Shown piece by piece: positions 35,623-47,419 of a stretch of 64,000 bases of DNA. The position numbers and the translations under genes are program-made. How positions within the stretch are numbered: the first letter of the stretch is position 1; each line of letters begins with the position of its first letter. The stretch covers positions 603,501-667,500 of the forward strand of contig JACONQ010000013.1 of the NCBI GenBank assembly GCA_014281115.1, in the 5' to 3' direction. The stretch is from Laburnicola sp. R22_1. Its lineage: Eukaryota > Ascomycota > Dothideomycetes > Pleosporales > Didymosphaeriaceae. The notes beneath the pieces are model-generated. The model saw nothing but the letters and a program-made list of their open reading frames with translations. It was not told where the DNA came from and ran no database searches.

Positions 35623-36417
35623 GTTGTCAATGAATCTGGACGAAGATAGAAAGATGAAAGAGGATAAGAAGATGGCAATGACGGGATTTATATAAATTTT
35701 ATGGCTATATTAGCATATCTGAGATTCGCCTTCTGCCGAGTCGATCAATGAGGTATCGTGCACTCTATTTGTATAGTATTATATAGCAACCCGAAATGGA
35801 ATATCGCGATAGCCCACGGCAATACCACCAAGCTCAAAAATCGGGATGCGGACAGGCATACCGGTAGTCCCTCTTAGAAGGCTACGACAAATGTAACGAC
35901 ATGAGAAGTGTTCTCATTTGAGGCTCCTGAAAGATGCGGAAAACCGGCCCCTGGAAGTATTGGGCCTCAACGAGCAGTACTGCTTGCATGCGGACTGCTA
36001 GAGGGATATGGATCTATTGTATCAGTGATGATGGACTAAGACTAGCTACTGCCGGTGGATATATGGGTGCCAAGACCCACGTGTCCACGTGACACGGACC
36101 GACATGAATGCGATCGGGCCAATGACGGAACGGCCGGAAACGCAAACAGCACGTGATCTCGCTTATCGATAAAGAAAGCGCGACCGCGTTCGCGTCAAGG
36201 ATGCGCGCCTTCCCTCCCAACCCCATCCACCCGCCCACATCAAAACACCCCCGATCGCACCGTCCGAACACCTCACCTCACCTTCCCATAGCAAGCGTAT
36301 TCAACAATCATGCTCGCCACTAGCCTTTTCCATCCTCAACATCACCATTTGCCATCGCGGCCGTCGCCACTATCCGAGCGCTCCTCGAATGCGGTTCCCC
36401 GCCCGTTCCAATTCACC
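35623..36417. other. shared upstream region of the AA9 gene and the next plus-strand gene
   Basis: 795 bp, AT-rich at first. The in-frame ATG at 36310 would add 36 residues to the next gene; I prefer the later ATG, so this may be leader. No repeat seen. Confidence 0.4.
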
Positions 36418-37009
36418 ATGGCTTCACCGGCGCAGAACGACAAGAAGACCCCGGTGCCCCAACGCGCGTTCAAGCCGAACCCGGTTATGCAGACGCGTGA
36501 TGCGGCGACTAAGAGGCGACGCGACATGTTCTTCAAGCGGGTGCAGAAGGAGCGGGACGACAAGATGTGGCAGGCACGAGGCGAGCAGGTACGCGTGACA
36601 TTCTTGAACCGAACGTGCGTTTATTGACAACCTACAGATTCAGCGTTTAGACCATCTTTCCGAGCAAAAGCGTTGGGAGGCCGAGAAGGCGCGCGAAGCC
36701 CCGCAGTTGGAGGACGAGATGCTCGAAGAAGTCATGAACGAAGTAGCGTCGTCATCACCGGCCCAGCAACTGGAGGAGGTCGACTACATCCTCGCGCAAG
36801 AGGAGCATGAGCTTCAGGAGCTGATCGCGTCAATGGAGGAAGAGGAGGATAACGCGTCGCAGCATTACGGCAGCGACGACGAAGACTACGATCAACTCTT
36901 CTCGGAGTATGCCTCGACGGCTTCCGATCGGCAACAGCAACAGCAGACCATCCAGCACATGAATGCAGATTATATGGACACGGATGCAGACGCGATGGAT
37001 ATGAGCTGA
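36418..37009 (+). CDS. small helical acidic protein, function unknown
   Basis: Two exons, 36418-36588 and 36638-37009, phase 0, 180 residues. I do not recognise the family. The N-terminal third is basic (PVPQRAFKPNP, TKRRRDMFFKRVQKERDDKMW), the middle is a likely coiled coil rich in Glu (EDEMLEEVMNEV, QQLEEVDYILAQEEHELQELIASMEEEED), and the C-terminus is acidic with a poly-Gln run. The start at 36418 has a good context (CACCATGG); ATG 36310 in the same frame is an alternative. Charge distribution suggests a nuclear adaptor, but this is only inference. Confidence 0.75.
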
Positions 37010-37163
37010 GAAGGGCAAAGCATATGACTTTTTGCTTTCGGTACAGATGAATGTCGCGGTTGCTCATGGTTAGTGTCAACGCATTCGACGAAAGATGAGA
37101 ATGGCAAGTGTGAGTATGTACATTGGGTGGGGTATCAGTAAGGGCAGATAGTGTCTGAGAGGG

Positions 37164-38228
37164 TTACTGTGTAGGACAGCCTTGGTCCATTTCCGACAAC
37201 GCCTCTTGCGCGGCGTTCATATCGCCGACAAGATCGGGCGGCGGCGAGCCAGCAGCTTGCATCTAATGCATGTCAGTACATACGAATGAATCATCGATGT
37301 TGCGCTCAACTCACCTTCTGCATCCTCTCAACAATGTATTCCCTGTCCTGTGCATTTTCATCAGAGTATCCTGTCCTCTCGAACCTCTCCGTGATCTCCT
37401 TAACCAACACCTGCTGCTCCTCATACCTCTTCCAATCCTTCTCATCCACCTTGCCCTTATTCTTCTCCATCCAGTCTGGGAACTTCTCATGCAACTCCTT
37501 CATCGGCTCATACAAAATCTCTTTATTCGTCAATTGTTCCATCATTCCCGTCAAAATCTTGCTAAAGTCCTCATCACCACCCTCACCACCAAAATTACCC
37601 GCCTCCATCTCCTTGAGCATCTGCGCAAGGATATCCTCTTCTGACGACGCGGCCGCAGCTGCACCCGCAGCATCTCCAGACTCCCGCATTCGCTCCATAG
37701 TCTTGCGTATCGACTCCTGGAACTTCGCGTCGCCTTTCGCAGCGGCCTCGCTTTCAGGCTTGCTAGAGGAGCCCGCGCCTGGAGGTGGTGCTAGAGGGTC
37801 CTCGCCCAACTCATTCCCCATCTCTTTCATCAGCTGGTGAAATTCCTTGGGGAAGCCTTCCTGGCCGAGCAGCGCCTCCATCTGCTTCTGCAATTCTTTT
37901 TCGAATTCATTTTGATCTTCTACCAGCGTTTCTGCGGGGTCGAGTGCGGGGGGTTCAGGCCTGCCGGGACCGGATGATGGTGGAGCTGGGGCGGGGGGAG
38001 GCTTGGAATCGCGCTTGAGATTGATGTGGGAGAACTCGTCCAGGACGTCTGGGGCTTTTGTTAGGAGTGGGCGTATTTGGTGAGAACATGCGACCGACCG
38101 TCTAGATCTGAGAGATCGTCTTCTTCAGGGTCTGATGCTATATCGTCTTTCACGTCCTGCGTAGCCGTGGGAGTGTTTTCTGCTTTCGGCACGTCCGCCT
38201 CTGCCTTCTTGCCCGCCATTTCAGACAT
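37164..38228 (-). CDS. PEX19: peroxisomal membrane protein import receptor PEX19
   Basis: Cytosolic chaperone that binds peroxisomal membrane proteins and docks on PEX3. Exons: 38228-38099, 38048-37315 and 37262-37164, giving 320 residues. The acidic N-terminus (SDPEEDDLSDLDG), then VLDEFSHINL, the middle FQESIRKTMERMRES, and the C-terminal cargo-binding part LTNKEILYEPMKELHEKFPDWMEKN are family hallmarks. The last exon encodes DLVGDMNAAQEALSEMDQGCPTQ in two parts and ends in a CaaX box, CPTQ; PEX19 is farnesylated in yeast and mammals. Intron 1 uses a weak GTCGGT donor but keeps frame and has a CCTAAC branch site. Divergent from UBC9. Confidence 0.94.
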
Positions 38229-38639
38229 TTTTAAAAGAAGTTGCAATAGTAAGAGGAGGGAACAAGTGAGAGCAGAGAAAGTCTTGTATGCACGATTCGG
38301 CACCAGCCTCGGCCATGCGGATGGTGGTTCGCAGGGAGCCAAGCGCGGGGCTCCTGGTCATTTAGCGGGGCAGCAGCGACAGGCGATCTGCGCTCCAGCC
38401 ACCTGTGGCGCCGACATGCATCACGTGCTGCGCGAACCTCTCCAATCTCCACGCATTCACCTCCCCAGACTGTTGTGTCTCACTCGCCTTCACCGCCTTG
38501 GCTTGCTCTTATACCCGCCGCCACTGCCGCTGCTGCGTACCGCCTTCTCCCGCAGCTTTACGACCGACCCCGTCGCTCGACTCCGGCTATCAAGAAGCAC
38601 ATCTCCCACGGAAAGTTTTCCGCGCGTAGCCTCGCGATC
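38229..38639. promoter_or_regulatory. shared upstream region of PEX19 and UBC9
   Basis: 411 bp between divergent ATGs; must contain both promoters. No specific site identified. Confidence 0.4.
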
Positions 38640-39321
38640 ATGACGCTTTGCATGAACCGGCTCTCGGAGGAGAGGTAAGCGGGATACCAGAGCAGCTCCA
38701 AAGAGAGAGAGAGAGACTAAGACATGCACAGGAAGCAGTGGCGACGCGACCACCCATTCGGCTTCTTCGCAAAGCCCATGCGCAACTCACAAGGCGTAAT
38801 GGACCTCAAGAAATGGGACTGCGGCGTCCCCGGCAAAGAGAAAACTATTTGGGAAGGCGGCCTCTTCAAGCTCGAAGTCTCATTTCCCGAAGGTACAGAA
38901 AACCGCCCCTCCTCCGCTCCTCAATCAATCAATCAGTTCATCAGCTAACGCTCAAAAACCACAGAATACCCCACGAAGCCCCCGAAATGTAAGCCTCATT
39001 TTCTCCGCGCCCACAATACCCCCCCACACCACATCTTCCTTACTTACATACTTACGTTAACACGCAGGCAAATTCACGCCCCCGCTATTCCACCCCAACG
39101 TCTACCCCTCCGGCACCGTCTGCCTCTCCATCCTCAACGAAGAAGAGGGCTGGAAACCCGCCATCACAATCAAAGAGATCCTCCTCGGCATCCAGTCGCT
39201 CCTCGACGAGCCAAACCCCGACTCCCCCGCGCAAGCCGACGCCTTCAACCTCTTCAAAAAGGACAAGGCCGCCTACGAGAAGAAGATACGCAGCATAGTC
39301 AAGGAGAATCCTGCGCCGTAG
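38640..39321 (+). CDS. UBC9: SUMO-conjugating enzyme UBC9
   Basis: E2 that transfers SUMO, nuclear, essential in most fungi. Four exons: 38640-38674, 38732-38892, 38965-38988 (24 nt) and 39068-39321, giving 157 residues, the usual length. Catalytic Cys is about residue 92, in [19 protein letters not shown]. Other landmarks: [37 protein letters not shown], and [27 protein letters not shown]. The intron interrupting FPE/E and that at PPK/C match common UBC9 positions. The first ATG (38640) gives [12 protein letters not shown], a normal UBC9 start. Confidence 0.96.
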
Positions 39322-39992
39322 TCGCCTCGGTCGCGGAGGTTCAGCGGGGCGTTGGCTTTTCTAGACACGAGGGCTTTGAGCACAGGAGTGAGGAGGGGGA
39401 ATGCAGATATGGTGCTAGGTACGGCGATGTGGCGGCTCTGGGTTTCTGCGAATTTACGACGGTATGGTGGGTATGGACGGCAAGGCGCTATCAAATGGTG
39501 CCTCGGCGTTTAAAGGTAGCAGCGTCAGGGACATGGTCTCGGGACGGTTCTTCTTGCGGTGTAGCCACCACGGGCTATGGATATTTTTGGATGGAGAGAG
39601 GGATTGATATCTTGTTTTCCGGCTAGCACGTCTAAACGGACTCATCCACGGCCTTTAATAGCAATGTCAACTAACATCTTACATTCTCATTGTCCAAATT
39701 AACTCGCCCTCGTCCGGGGGTAAAAGATTGCCCAACACCGAAATTTAAATACCTCTAGACTCTCGCTCTCTCGTCGAAAGCTCGCCCCGAGGTTGTAACC
39801 TTCATCCTGCAACCGATCGAAACTGTCCAAGCCACAAAAGATGCCGAAGCTGCAGACACCACACGAACAGTGTTCTGCTATATAATACATGCCCCAAGTA
39901 GACCCAAAGTTAACCCAAGTTGAGAAAGCTCGCCCGATGGAGCACGTCGCACTGATCTGCACCTGAAGATATCCGCTTCACACCCATAGTGC
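39322..39992. other. intergenic, convergent
   Basis: 671 bp between the 3' ends of UBC9 and PAB2. No coding or repeat signal recognised. Confidence 0.4.
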
Positions 39993-41041
39993 CTAGTATG
40001 GACGGTATCCAGATGCTCTGGGGCGGTATCCACCTCTGTAGCCGCCGCCTCGTGGAGGGCCGTAGCCACCGCCACCTCCACGTCCACCGTAGGGAGAGCC
40101 ACGGCCGCCGTATCCTCCACCGCCACGGCCTCCACGTCCGCCACCACGCCCCCTAGTCATGCCAGGTAGGTTGGTGCGCTTGGGTACGACCTGATGATAA
40201 TGAGTGGTTGTTGTCAACGTGACATGGGGGTACAAACCTTGAGGTTGCGTCCGCGGAACACGCTATCGTTCAGCACAAGCGCCTGGCTGACGAGATTGGG
40301 TTCAGTGAACTCCACATACGCATACCTGCATACGCTCATTAGCGTCCATCCAAATCTTTCTGCCAAACTCTTGCCAGGTAGCGAGCAAATCCCAGCGATG
40401 CAAAACAACAACGTGGAGCGACGAGTAAAAGCGAAGTAAGTGTGCGACGCGCCATCACACCCTTGTGCGACTCTTTGCGCCCAAGACAGGGCTTTTGCGC
40501 GCCAAAACAAAACGGACGCCATGTGAATCATCAAGGAAATGCCCCCTCTTGGCATGGAAAAACTAACCCTTTGGGATGCCCCGTGAACTTGTCCAGGAGT
40601 ATCGTGACGCGGTTTATGCTGCCGCAGCTCTGAAAGTGCGCCTGGATCTCCTCGGGCGACGCGCCGTAATCCACGTTGCCGACGAAGACGCTTCGCGCGT
40701 CGACATCTTCTCTATTCTCGCGCAGATCGTGGCGTTCGTTGTCGAGCGACTGCTGCATCTCGCGCAGCTTTGCGGCTTCCTCTTCCATTTCGCGCACTCG
40801 CCGCTTCATGGAATCGATTTCCTAGGTGCGCGTTAGCGTGAGTCATCGCGAGAGGCGCAGTGCTGGAGCTGAAGCAATCGCAACAGCTCCCCATGTATTG
40901 CACAGTATCCTCAGAATATCATCATACCTCATCGTTGTGACCTCCGTTGTGCCTTTCTTCAGGCGCGGTGTCGAGGCGGTCCTCTTCGAAGCGATCCTCC
41001 TCGTCAATATCGCGCTTGATATCGTGGTCGATATCGGCCAT
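39993..41041 (-). CDS. nuclear poly(A)-binding protein (PABPN1/Pab2-like)
   Basis: Exons 41041-40928, 40821-40568, 40325-40238 and 40190-39993 give 217 residues. The protein has an acidic N-terminus ([17 protein letters not shown]), a coiled coil ([22 protein letters not shown]), one RRM with RNP2 SVFVGNV and RNP1 GYAYVEF, and an RGG/Gly-rich C-terminus ending PRASGYRPY. This order is that of human PABPN1 and fission yeast Pab2, which bind nascent poly(A) tails and act in tail-length control and exosome targeting. Arg methylation of the RGG tail is known in this family. Frame and phases hold across all three introns. Confidence 0.93.
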
Positions 41042-42385
41042 CGCTGCAAACGAAAGTGAGGGTGAAAGTGCCTATGCTCAAAATCAGAAAGGAAGGTAGA
41101 AAGCATGTGGGCGCGACTACTCGCGGAGCGTACTTACAAGGCTGGTCGAAGCTAGTAATATAACTCGGCAAGACAATTTGCAATCGAGAGAGCAAATGCC
41201 AAGGCGCGCGGTTGACAAGTCCTAGGGGCAACGCAAACTGATCGACTTACAGTTAGAAGGTTCGTGGAGTATGGGGTTTTGTTGCTCAGGAAGATGACGG
41301 TCCATAAGCTTCCCTTGGCACGGACCAGCGGTTAGGTAAGCTGCGGCTCTTCACGCTTAGCGTCACCAACGGCCGACCATCAACCAGACCATTGATTATT
41401 GTATCCATGGATATACTTCATTCACGACACTAGTCCGCTCTTTCTTACAGAACGTACAGCTACATCTGTGCCTTTAAAGAACAAGCTGATCGGTTGCTCT
41501 CATGGCTCACTTTACACAATCCAACATGCACACCAAATGTTCTGATTGTCCGTCTCGTGAACTATGTCTGATTGCCTGCACCGACACCAACTTCACAACA
41601 TGCGCACCAGGAACGGAGCTATCCGATTGTTCAAGTATTGAAGAAGACGTTCTAGCCTATCCTCACCACTCATCGCGTCATGCTTCGGCTCCCCACTGGG
41701 CGGGTCGATCCCAATCACGCTCCATTTTTTTACGTACTTTCGCTGTTGAACCTTGGTTGTGCTATTGAGTCTTATAATCTATAAGAGGTTAAGTTTAACT
41801 ATAAATGGATACGAATGAATGAATGAATGAATCCTCACCACTCCGCAGGAGCCTGGGCCCCACGTGAGCCCTAAGCTTCCTAGGTACACTACAGAATACC
41901 TAGACTCGACCTTGTTGCTTATGATTTGATATGCACAAGGCATGCTCTTCAGTACTTGAACCCCGCAACCACTGCGAAGTTCGGATGAACAAGCGAGCTG
42001 CTAAATGTAGACGTCATGCTCAATCATTAGGACCAAGAATAAGATTGGGAGATTGCGGATTCGGAAACAAAGTAGTCTACAAGCGAGGAAGACCACTGAA
42101 AACCGAGACAGGAACCAAGATGATTAGAGATCAGTATAACGTCACAGTAACCAATCAGTACATCGTTGTTCTGGGTGCTACCTGGACTATACAACCAAGA
42201 TGGAGAAAGGGGGTATCATATGCAATAAAATATGAAGCAAGGAAACAGCGGCCCAACTGCCGATTCGAATGTTCGAACACACAGCCTTCCGACCTGTCGC
42301 GACCTGACAGACGTCATAATTCCAACTGAGCCCCAGAACTGAGCGCCGAAAATATGTCGTGCATCACACCTCGAGTGGCCATCGC
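41042..42385. other. repeat-containing intergenic region
   Basis: 1.3 kb upstream of PAB2 and downstream of the PHD gene. It holds the dispersed repeat copy at 41671-41833 with a (GAAT)n tail. A 132-codon ORF at 41931-42329 has no recognised domain and is not called. Confidence 0.4.
41671..41833 (+). repeat. dispersed repeat, copy 1, with (GAAT)n tail
   Basis: About 163 bp that match 55304-55465 in inverted orientation with roughly 85% identity by eye. Shared blocks are TCATCGCGTCATGCTTCGGC, TTTTTTTACGTACTTT, GTTGAACCTTGGTTGTGC, TCTTATAATCT and TATAAATGGATA followed by GAATGAATGAAT. Similarity stops abruptly at both ends. A simple-sequence tail at one end suggests the 3' end of a SINE or LINE; that is inference. 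Confidence 0.8.
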
Positions 42386-44320
42386 TCACAACCTCAGCTC
42401 GTTATCATGCTTCCTCCCGACTTTATACACCACCCGTGAACGTGGTAGTTTGCCATCGACCTGCAAATATCAGCAAGAACCCCACAAACAAGCGGAAAGA
42501 TAGCTGACTTACCAAAATTCCGTCCCGAAACGCAAGCTGCCCGTTATGCAGCATAGGTATTGCATTTTTGGGAAGACCAAAAATCTCGCTCAGTTTCTTG
42601 GTCTCATCTGCATCCACGTTTTCATTATTTGGGGGATGAGAAAGCCGCTTCCCATCCCGTTCATTGTTGAAACCTGTCTGGTATGGTCTTGGAAAAGCTA
42701 GCCGACGGCCGAATGCTTCCTTCCTTGACGGTCTTCGCTTGATTGCAGCGATTTTGGCTTCTTTGGCTGCTTTAGACATGGCCTCGATTGACGGCTTGGC
42801 ATATTCTGGGAATGCTTTAAGGAAACTGCTTTCTCTCCTCATGGTGGGATCCAGGTCCGCATCTTCAGAAGTCTGGGGAGATTCTGGCTTCTCGAACGGC
42901 ATAAAGAGACCGAATATTTCTTTAGAAGATGCTGCTTTATTATGCACCGTCACCTGCATGTTGTCTCGGTTCAGATCCATTGGCTGGGCAATTTGTTCCA
43001 CTCGCAGCAGCAGCAGTGCTGTTGTCTGATTGCGGGGGCGAATTCGGCTCGATTAAAGCATCGACCGGTTGGTCTTCCTGGTTTGTCAGATTCAAAGATC
43101 GGACAACATCTGCAGTCGGTGATTCCCGTGTAATCAACGATGCGACCTGCCGGCTAACGTCGGTGCTGTTATGCTGAGATGCCAAAGACTCGGGAGTCTC
43201 AGGTATAACAAGTCTCTTCTCCGATTCAGGCGGATCAGCAGTCAACATACTATCCTTCTGACTGCCGATACTAGACTGTACTACTGATGATTGCGAGGCA
43301 AGCGGAGCAGTATTTTCAGGAATAAGACTACAGCCTTGATCGGGCGTATCGGGTATTTCCGTGCGACGCGTGAGCCTGGCTTGAGGTGGATTCTTCGCTG
43401 GACTCTTATTGGAACCCCTTGCGTTGCCTGACAAACAACCTCGAGTATCTCTCTTGGAGCTCGCCACACTTGTATCATCTGTCAGCTGGCCTTCCTGGGG
43501 CTTTTGTCGTCTAGTTTCAGATGCTGCACACTCAGGAGACTTTGCTCCTTTGAGGAGCGTTGTGGGTGGCAATACTGAGTTCAACGAACTCAAATTCGCT
43601 CGCCCCTCTGTTGAGTGACTTTGTTGCATGCATGACGGTTGAGGTGCTTCAGGATGCTGTAGTTGGGATGGTGCAGGCTGCTGAGGTTTCGGTGGTGGTG
43701 GTTGTGGTAGATAAGAGAAGTGAGGGGCTGGTGCACGTACGAGCCCTGGCGGTAATTGCTGTTCTTGTGTTGATGGCGGCAGTATTAATCGTGTGCCTTG
43801 TATAGCGAGTTCGGGTTGGCCAATGGGCATTGATTGCGGAACTGTTGTTTGAAAGGATGACTGCTGTACTGAATTAGACTTTTGAGGAGCCTCACGTAGA
43901 AAAGCGCGCCGGCTAGCTCGGGTTTTTCTACCGTTTGAGGGCGCGGCGACGATTTCGGGAGTTTCTGTCGGGAAACTAACACATTTCTCGCGGGACGGTG
44001 ACCTTCGTGTTGGGCGTGACAAGCGTTCTTTGGAAGAGGTATTTTCACCCGAAAACGACCTAGAATCTCGAAGAGTTGATGATTTGCTGACCCCAGCTAT
44101 ATTTTCACTGGCTGGCTTCTCTTTCGAGGAGGACACCTGTGGATTAGATGCCTTGGCGGCAATTGCACCTGCAGTGGCCTGACTTCTCGAGGATCTGGGG
44201 CGGCATTGGAAACACATCCAATTGCTGGCTGTTGTTAGATCCAGTAACACACTGTAGTGAGCACCCAGACGTACCCAATGTCGTTGGCGGCGAGTGCAGG
44301 CTTTCTGCATGCCTCGTGAT

Positions 44321-47300
44321 CAGAGTTGCTAACAATCAATCAGGTAGCAGTTAGTCCGCTCGGTTTACTGCCAAGCGTCAATTCAATCAGTCAACCATTG
44401 GCTCATACAAATTAGTAGGCAAATAAGGTGCCGGCCTTGAGCCTGATTGATCAAACTGACCAACCTGGTGATTTGGGCCCCCGCAGAGGGTTCCTGGAGT
44501 AGTTTTTGAAGCTGGAAATATCATCAAGTATCGATATTTTGGCGAATATTTGGTGTTTTAGCTTGCCGATTATTTCCTAATCGGGTAATCAGCCGTACAC
44601 CTGAAATCTCCGTCGGTGCTCCCAGACCTTGCACCTACCCACATACTCGTCAATATCCATCAGTATACCCGTTAGATGAGCTCAAATCGACGCGGCCGGG
44701 GCTCAAAAAGACGGCAGGGGCAACAGGAGGCGCCTAGTACACCAGCTACCTCGCTCACTGCTGAATCTCTGTCTAACGTCGCCAAAGATTCCCAGTCGAC
44801 CCAGGACAACCAGTCCTTCGAGGTAGAGCTTAGAGATCGGGCGGCGGAGTCACATAACGCCTATACAGATATTTCCATTGCTGTCGCACCTACTGCGCCC
44901 ACTGCACCCACTGCGCCCTCCGCCCAAGCCCCCGAGGCTGTCGATACTGAGTACGATGCTGGGTACGAGGATAACTTTGATGGGATCGACTGGACGCGTC
45001 TGGGGCCGTACATGAAGCCTTTGCGGACGCAGAGGAGTAAGAAGTCGCTGATATACAACTACGGCTATCGAGTAGCTCTGCGCAAGTGCCCAACGCGTAT
45101 TTTCTTTGTCTGTCAGTACTGCCACGTTCACAGGAGTATTGGGTTTGCAAGTAGGGGTATATACGACGTAACAAGCTCAACGTCGTCAGCTTGGTCTCAC
45201 CTTGAGACGCTCCGTACAGGACACGCGATAACTCGCCCTGGGCGCGAGTCTGTCGGGCTGGAGGCTGGCCAGCGTACTCTCCGTGGGTTGACAGGCGCCG
45301 GGATGGAGGTGTCGCAGGACGTTGCGAACGCGCTGGGTAACTTCAATATACAGCGTTTTCGACTGGCGGCAGTCAGCTGGCTTGTCAAGAACAACCATCC
45401 TCTCAGCGAGTTTGAATCGCCAACCTTTCGAGCCCTCCTCCGGGTTGCCAACCCTGAGGCAGAAATGGCAATATGGAAGAACCACCAGAGCGTCTCGGCG
45501 TATATACTGCGCCTCTACGATTACCTGGCGCCGTTAGTTCAACGCGAGCTGTCTCACGCGCTGGGCAAGGTCCACTTCAGTTTTGACGGCTGGTCTGTCA
45601 AAGGTGGCAAGAAGGCCTTTATGGGGATTGTCTGCCATTACGTCAACGCCCAAGGACGGATCTGCGACCTGCCTCTCGCCCTGCCCCAGCTGGCTGGCGC
45701 CCATACAGGAAAAAGGATGGCGGAGGTTGTCAAACAGACGCTGACAAAGTTCGGCATTGACGCGTCCTCAGTGGGCTACTTTGTTCTTGATAATGCCGCC
45801 AATAACGATACTACTGTTGACTGCCTAGCCCAAGAGTTTAATTTCAACGCGGTCGAACGCCGTCTGCGCTGCTCACCCCACTCGCTCAACTTCACGGGTC
45901 AGACGGTGATATTTGGGGTTGACAAGGACGTTTTTGATAACGACGACAATCAGACGGCGGAGGAGGAGAAGCTCATGCGTGAGTGGCGTCAGAAGGGCCC
46001 ATTAGGGGTGCTCGTCGACGTCCTCCACTCAATACGTATTCCCTAGCAGTACGACTTGTTCAACCAGCTTCAGCGCACTATTCTTGAGTCTGAACGCGCA
46101 GAGGGTAACAGGAAACCCGTCAAGCTTCTAGAGCCCGTCAAGCCCGTTGTTACAAGGTGGAACTCCTTTTGCGACACCTTTAAGAGGGCTATAATACTCC
46201 ACTCCACTATCAACGCGTATATAGAGTGGCATATCACAAAAACGCGCTCCAACTACGCAACGCGTCGAGGGCGTCAGACAGAGACGCCAGCCAACGTACC
46301 TGAATGGATGAGGTCCTCCGGGCTCACCTCTGGAGACTGGCAAGTAATTACCCAGTACGTACATGTCCTCCAGCCGTTGAAGGAGGCCACCAAGAGACTT
46401 GAAGGGCGCGGCTTCTCTGGACGTTTTGGGGCCATCTATGAGGTATACCCGACCTTTGAGTATCTCCTCAATCACTTTGAAGCTCTGGCGACCCAGTGGG
46501 CCGACGTTGATTTTGATAAGGACGACGCTCCCGAGGACCATATAATAATCAACGTCCGGCTGGCGCACAAGAAACTTGCAAAGTACTACGCTAAGCTTGA
46601 AGACTCACCTGCCTATTTTACGGCGACGTCTCTCCACCCTTATTACAAGCACTATTTTGTCAACGCCTGGGGTGAGGAGAACCCGACGTGGCTCGCCAAG
46701 GGCAAGGCTCAGTTCAAGGAGCTCTGGGATACGTACAAGGCCAAGAATACGGGTGCTGTCAACTCTCCCCCGCGCAAGAGAGCAAAGGTATCAAATATCG
46801 ACGCGTTTACAGAAGGTCTCACAAAGCCCGTACGCCTCAGCGCCAGCCCAGCTGTTAACTGTTCAGATGAGTACGAGCGGTGGTATACTGACGAACCTTA
46901 CCTCCCGATTGATCACCCGCTTGCCCAGGACCCGATTACTTACTGGCTGGGCATGCGAGACGGCTACCCGGACCTGTCAAAGCTCGCGATAGACATGCTA
47001 TCGATCCCAGCGTCCTCTTGTTACTGTGAGAGAGTCTTCTCAGAGACAGGCGACATGATGGAACCCAAAAGGCGTAAACAAGGTCCCCAGCTAGTCTCCG
47101 CAACTCAGTGCGTACGATCTTGGATAAAAGCTGGGTTTACGGACGTCAACCGTACTCTAGCTAACAGTACAGATCTCTCTGAGCAGGTGCTAGAGGAGAG
47201 GTATCATTTGGGGTCTTGGGCCCCGGAGGCTTATATATAAGGTCAACACCATAGATGCCCCACTTTTTTTTATACAATATCATCAATCAGGCCAATCACC

Positions 47301-47419
47301 AGGTCAGTTTGGCCCCCCAACGTACACCAGTTCGATCAGGTCAACTCCAGGGACCCCCCCTTACAGGTCAACCCAGGTAAGACCCGCGAGACTGACTTAC
47401 CTGACTGTTAGCAACTCTG
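44321..47419 (+). mobile_element. hAT-superfamily DNA transposon, 3099 bp, young insertion in the PHD gene
   Basis: Ends are CAGAGTTGCTAACAATCA (44321-44338) and, reversed at the right end, CAGAGTTGCTAACAGTCA, one mismatch in 18. A perfect 8-bp target duplication, CTCGTGAT, is at 44313-44320 and 47420-47427. The transposase has only one stop in about 855 codons. The ends resemble those of the element at 21,166 (CAGACTTGGCAACAATCA), and the two transposases are clearly homologous, so they are related families. Removing the element plus one duplication restores the host frame exactly. Confidence 0.96.
44676..47240 (+). pseudogene. hAT transposase with a single in-frame TAG
   Basis: One frame of 854 codons from ATG 44676, interrupted only by TAG at 46044-46046. 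Domains: N-terminal low-complexity tail with an Ala/Pro/Thr run, BED-type zinc finger (FVCQYCHVHRS...WSHLETLRTGH), catalytic core (KVHFSFDGWSVKGGKKAFMGI, GYFVLDNAANNDTT), and the hAT dimerisation domain near the C-terminus (MLSIPASSCYCERVFSETGDMM). The intron at 22,611 in the older element is absent here, the coding sequence being continuous at that site. The stop (CCC TAG CAG) could be CAG to TAG. The element is probably non-autonomous now, although read-through cannot be excluded. Confidence 0.92.

Noticed and set aside
41931..42329. 132-codon ORF near the dispersed repeat
   Set aside because: No domain, basic composition, flanked by repeat DNA.
22757..46046. Shared programmed stop in both hAT transposases
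   Set aside because: The stops at 22,757 and 46,044 lie close in alignment but not at the same residue, and the older element has nine other stops.
46044..46046. Intron removing the TAG in the younger transposase
   Set aside because: The only nearby GT...AG pair would give an intron of about ten bases.
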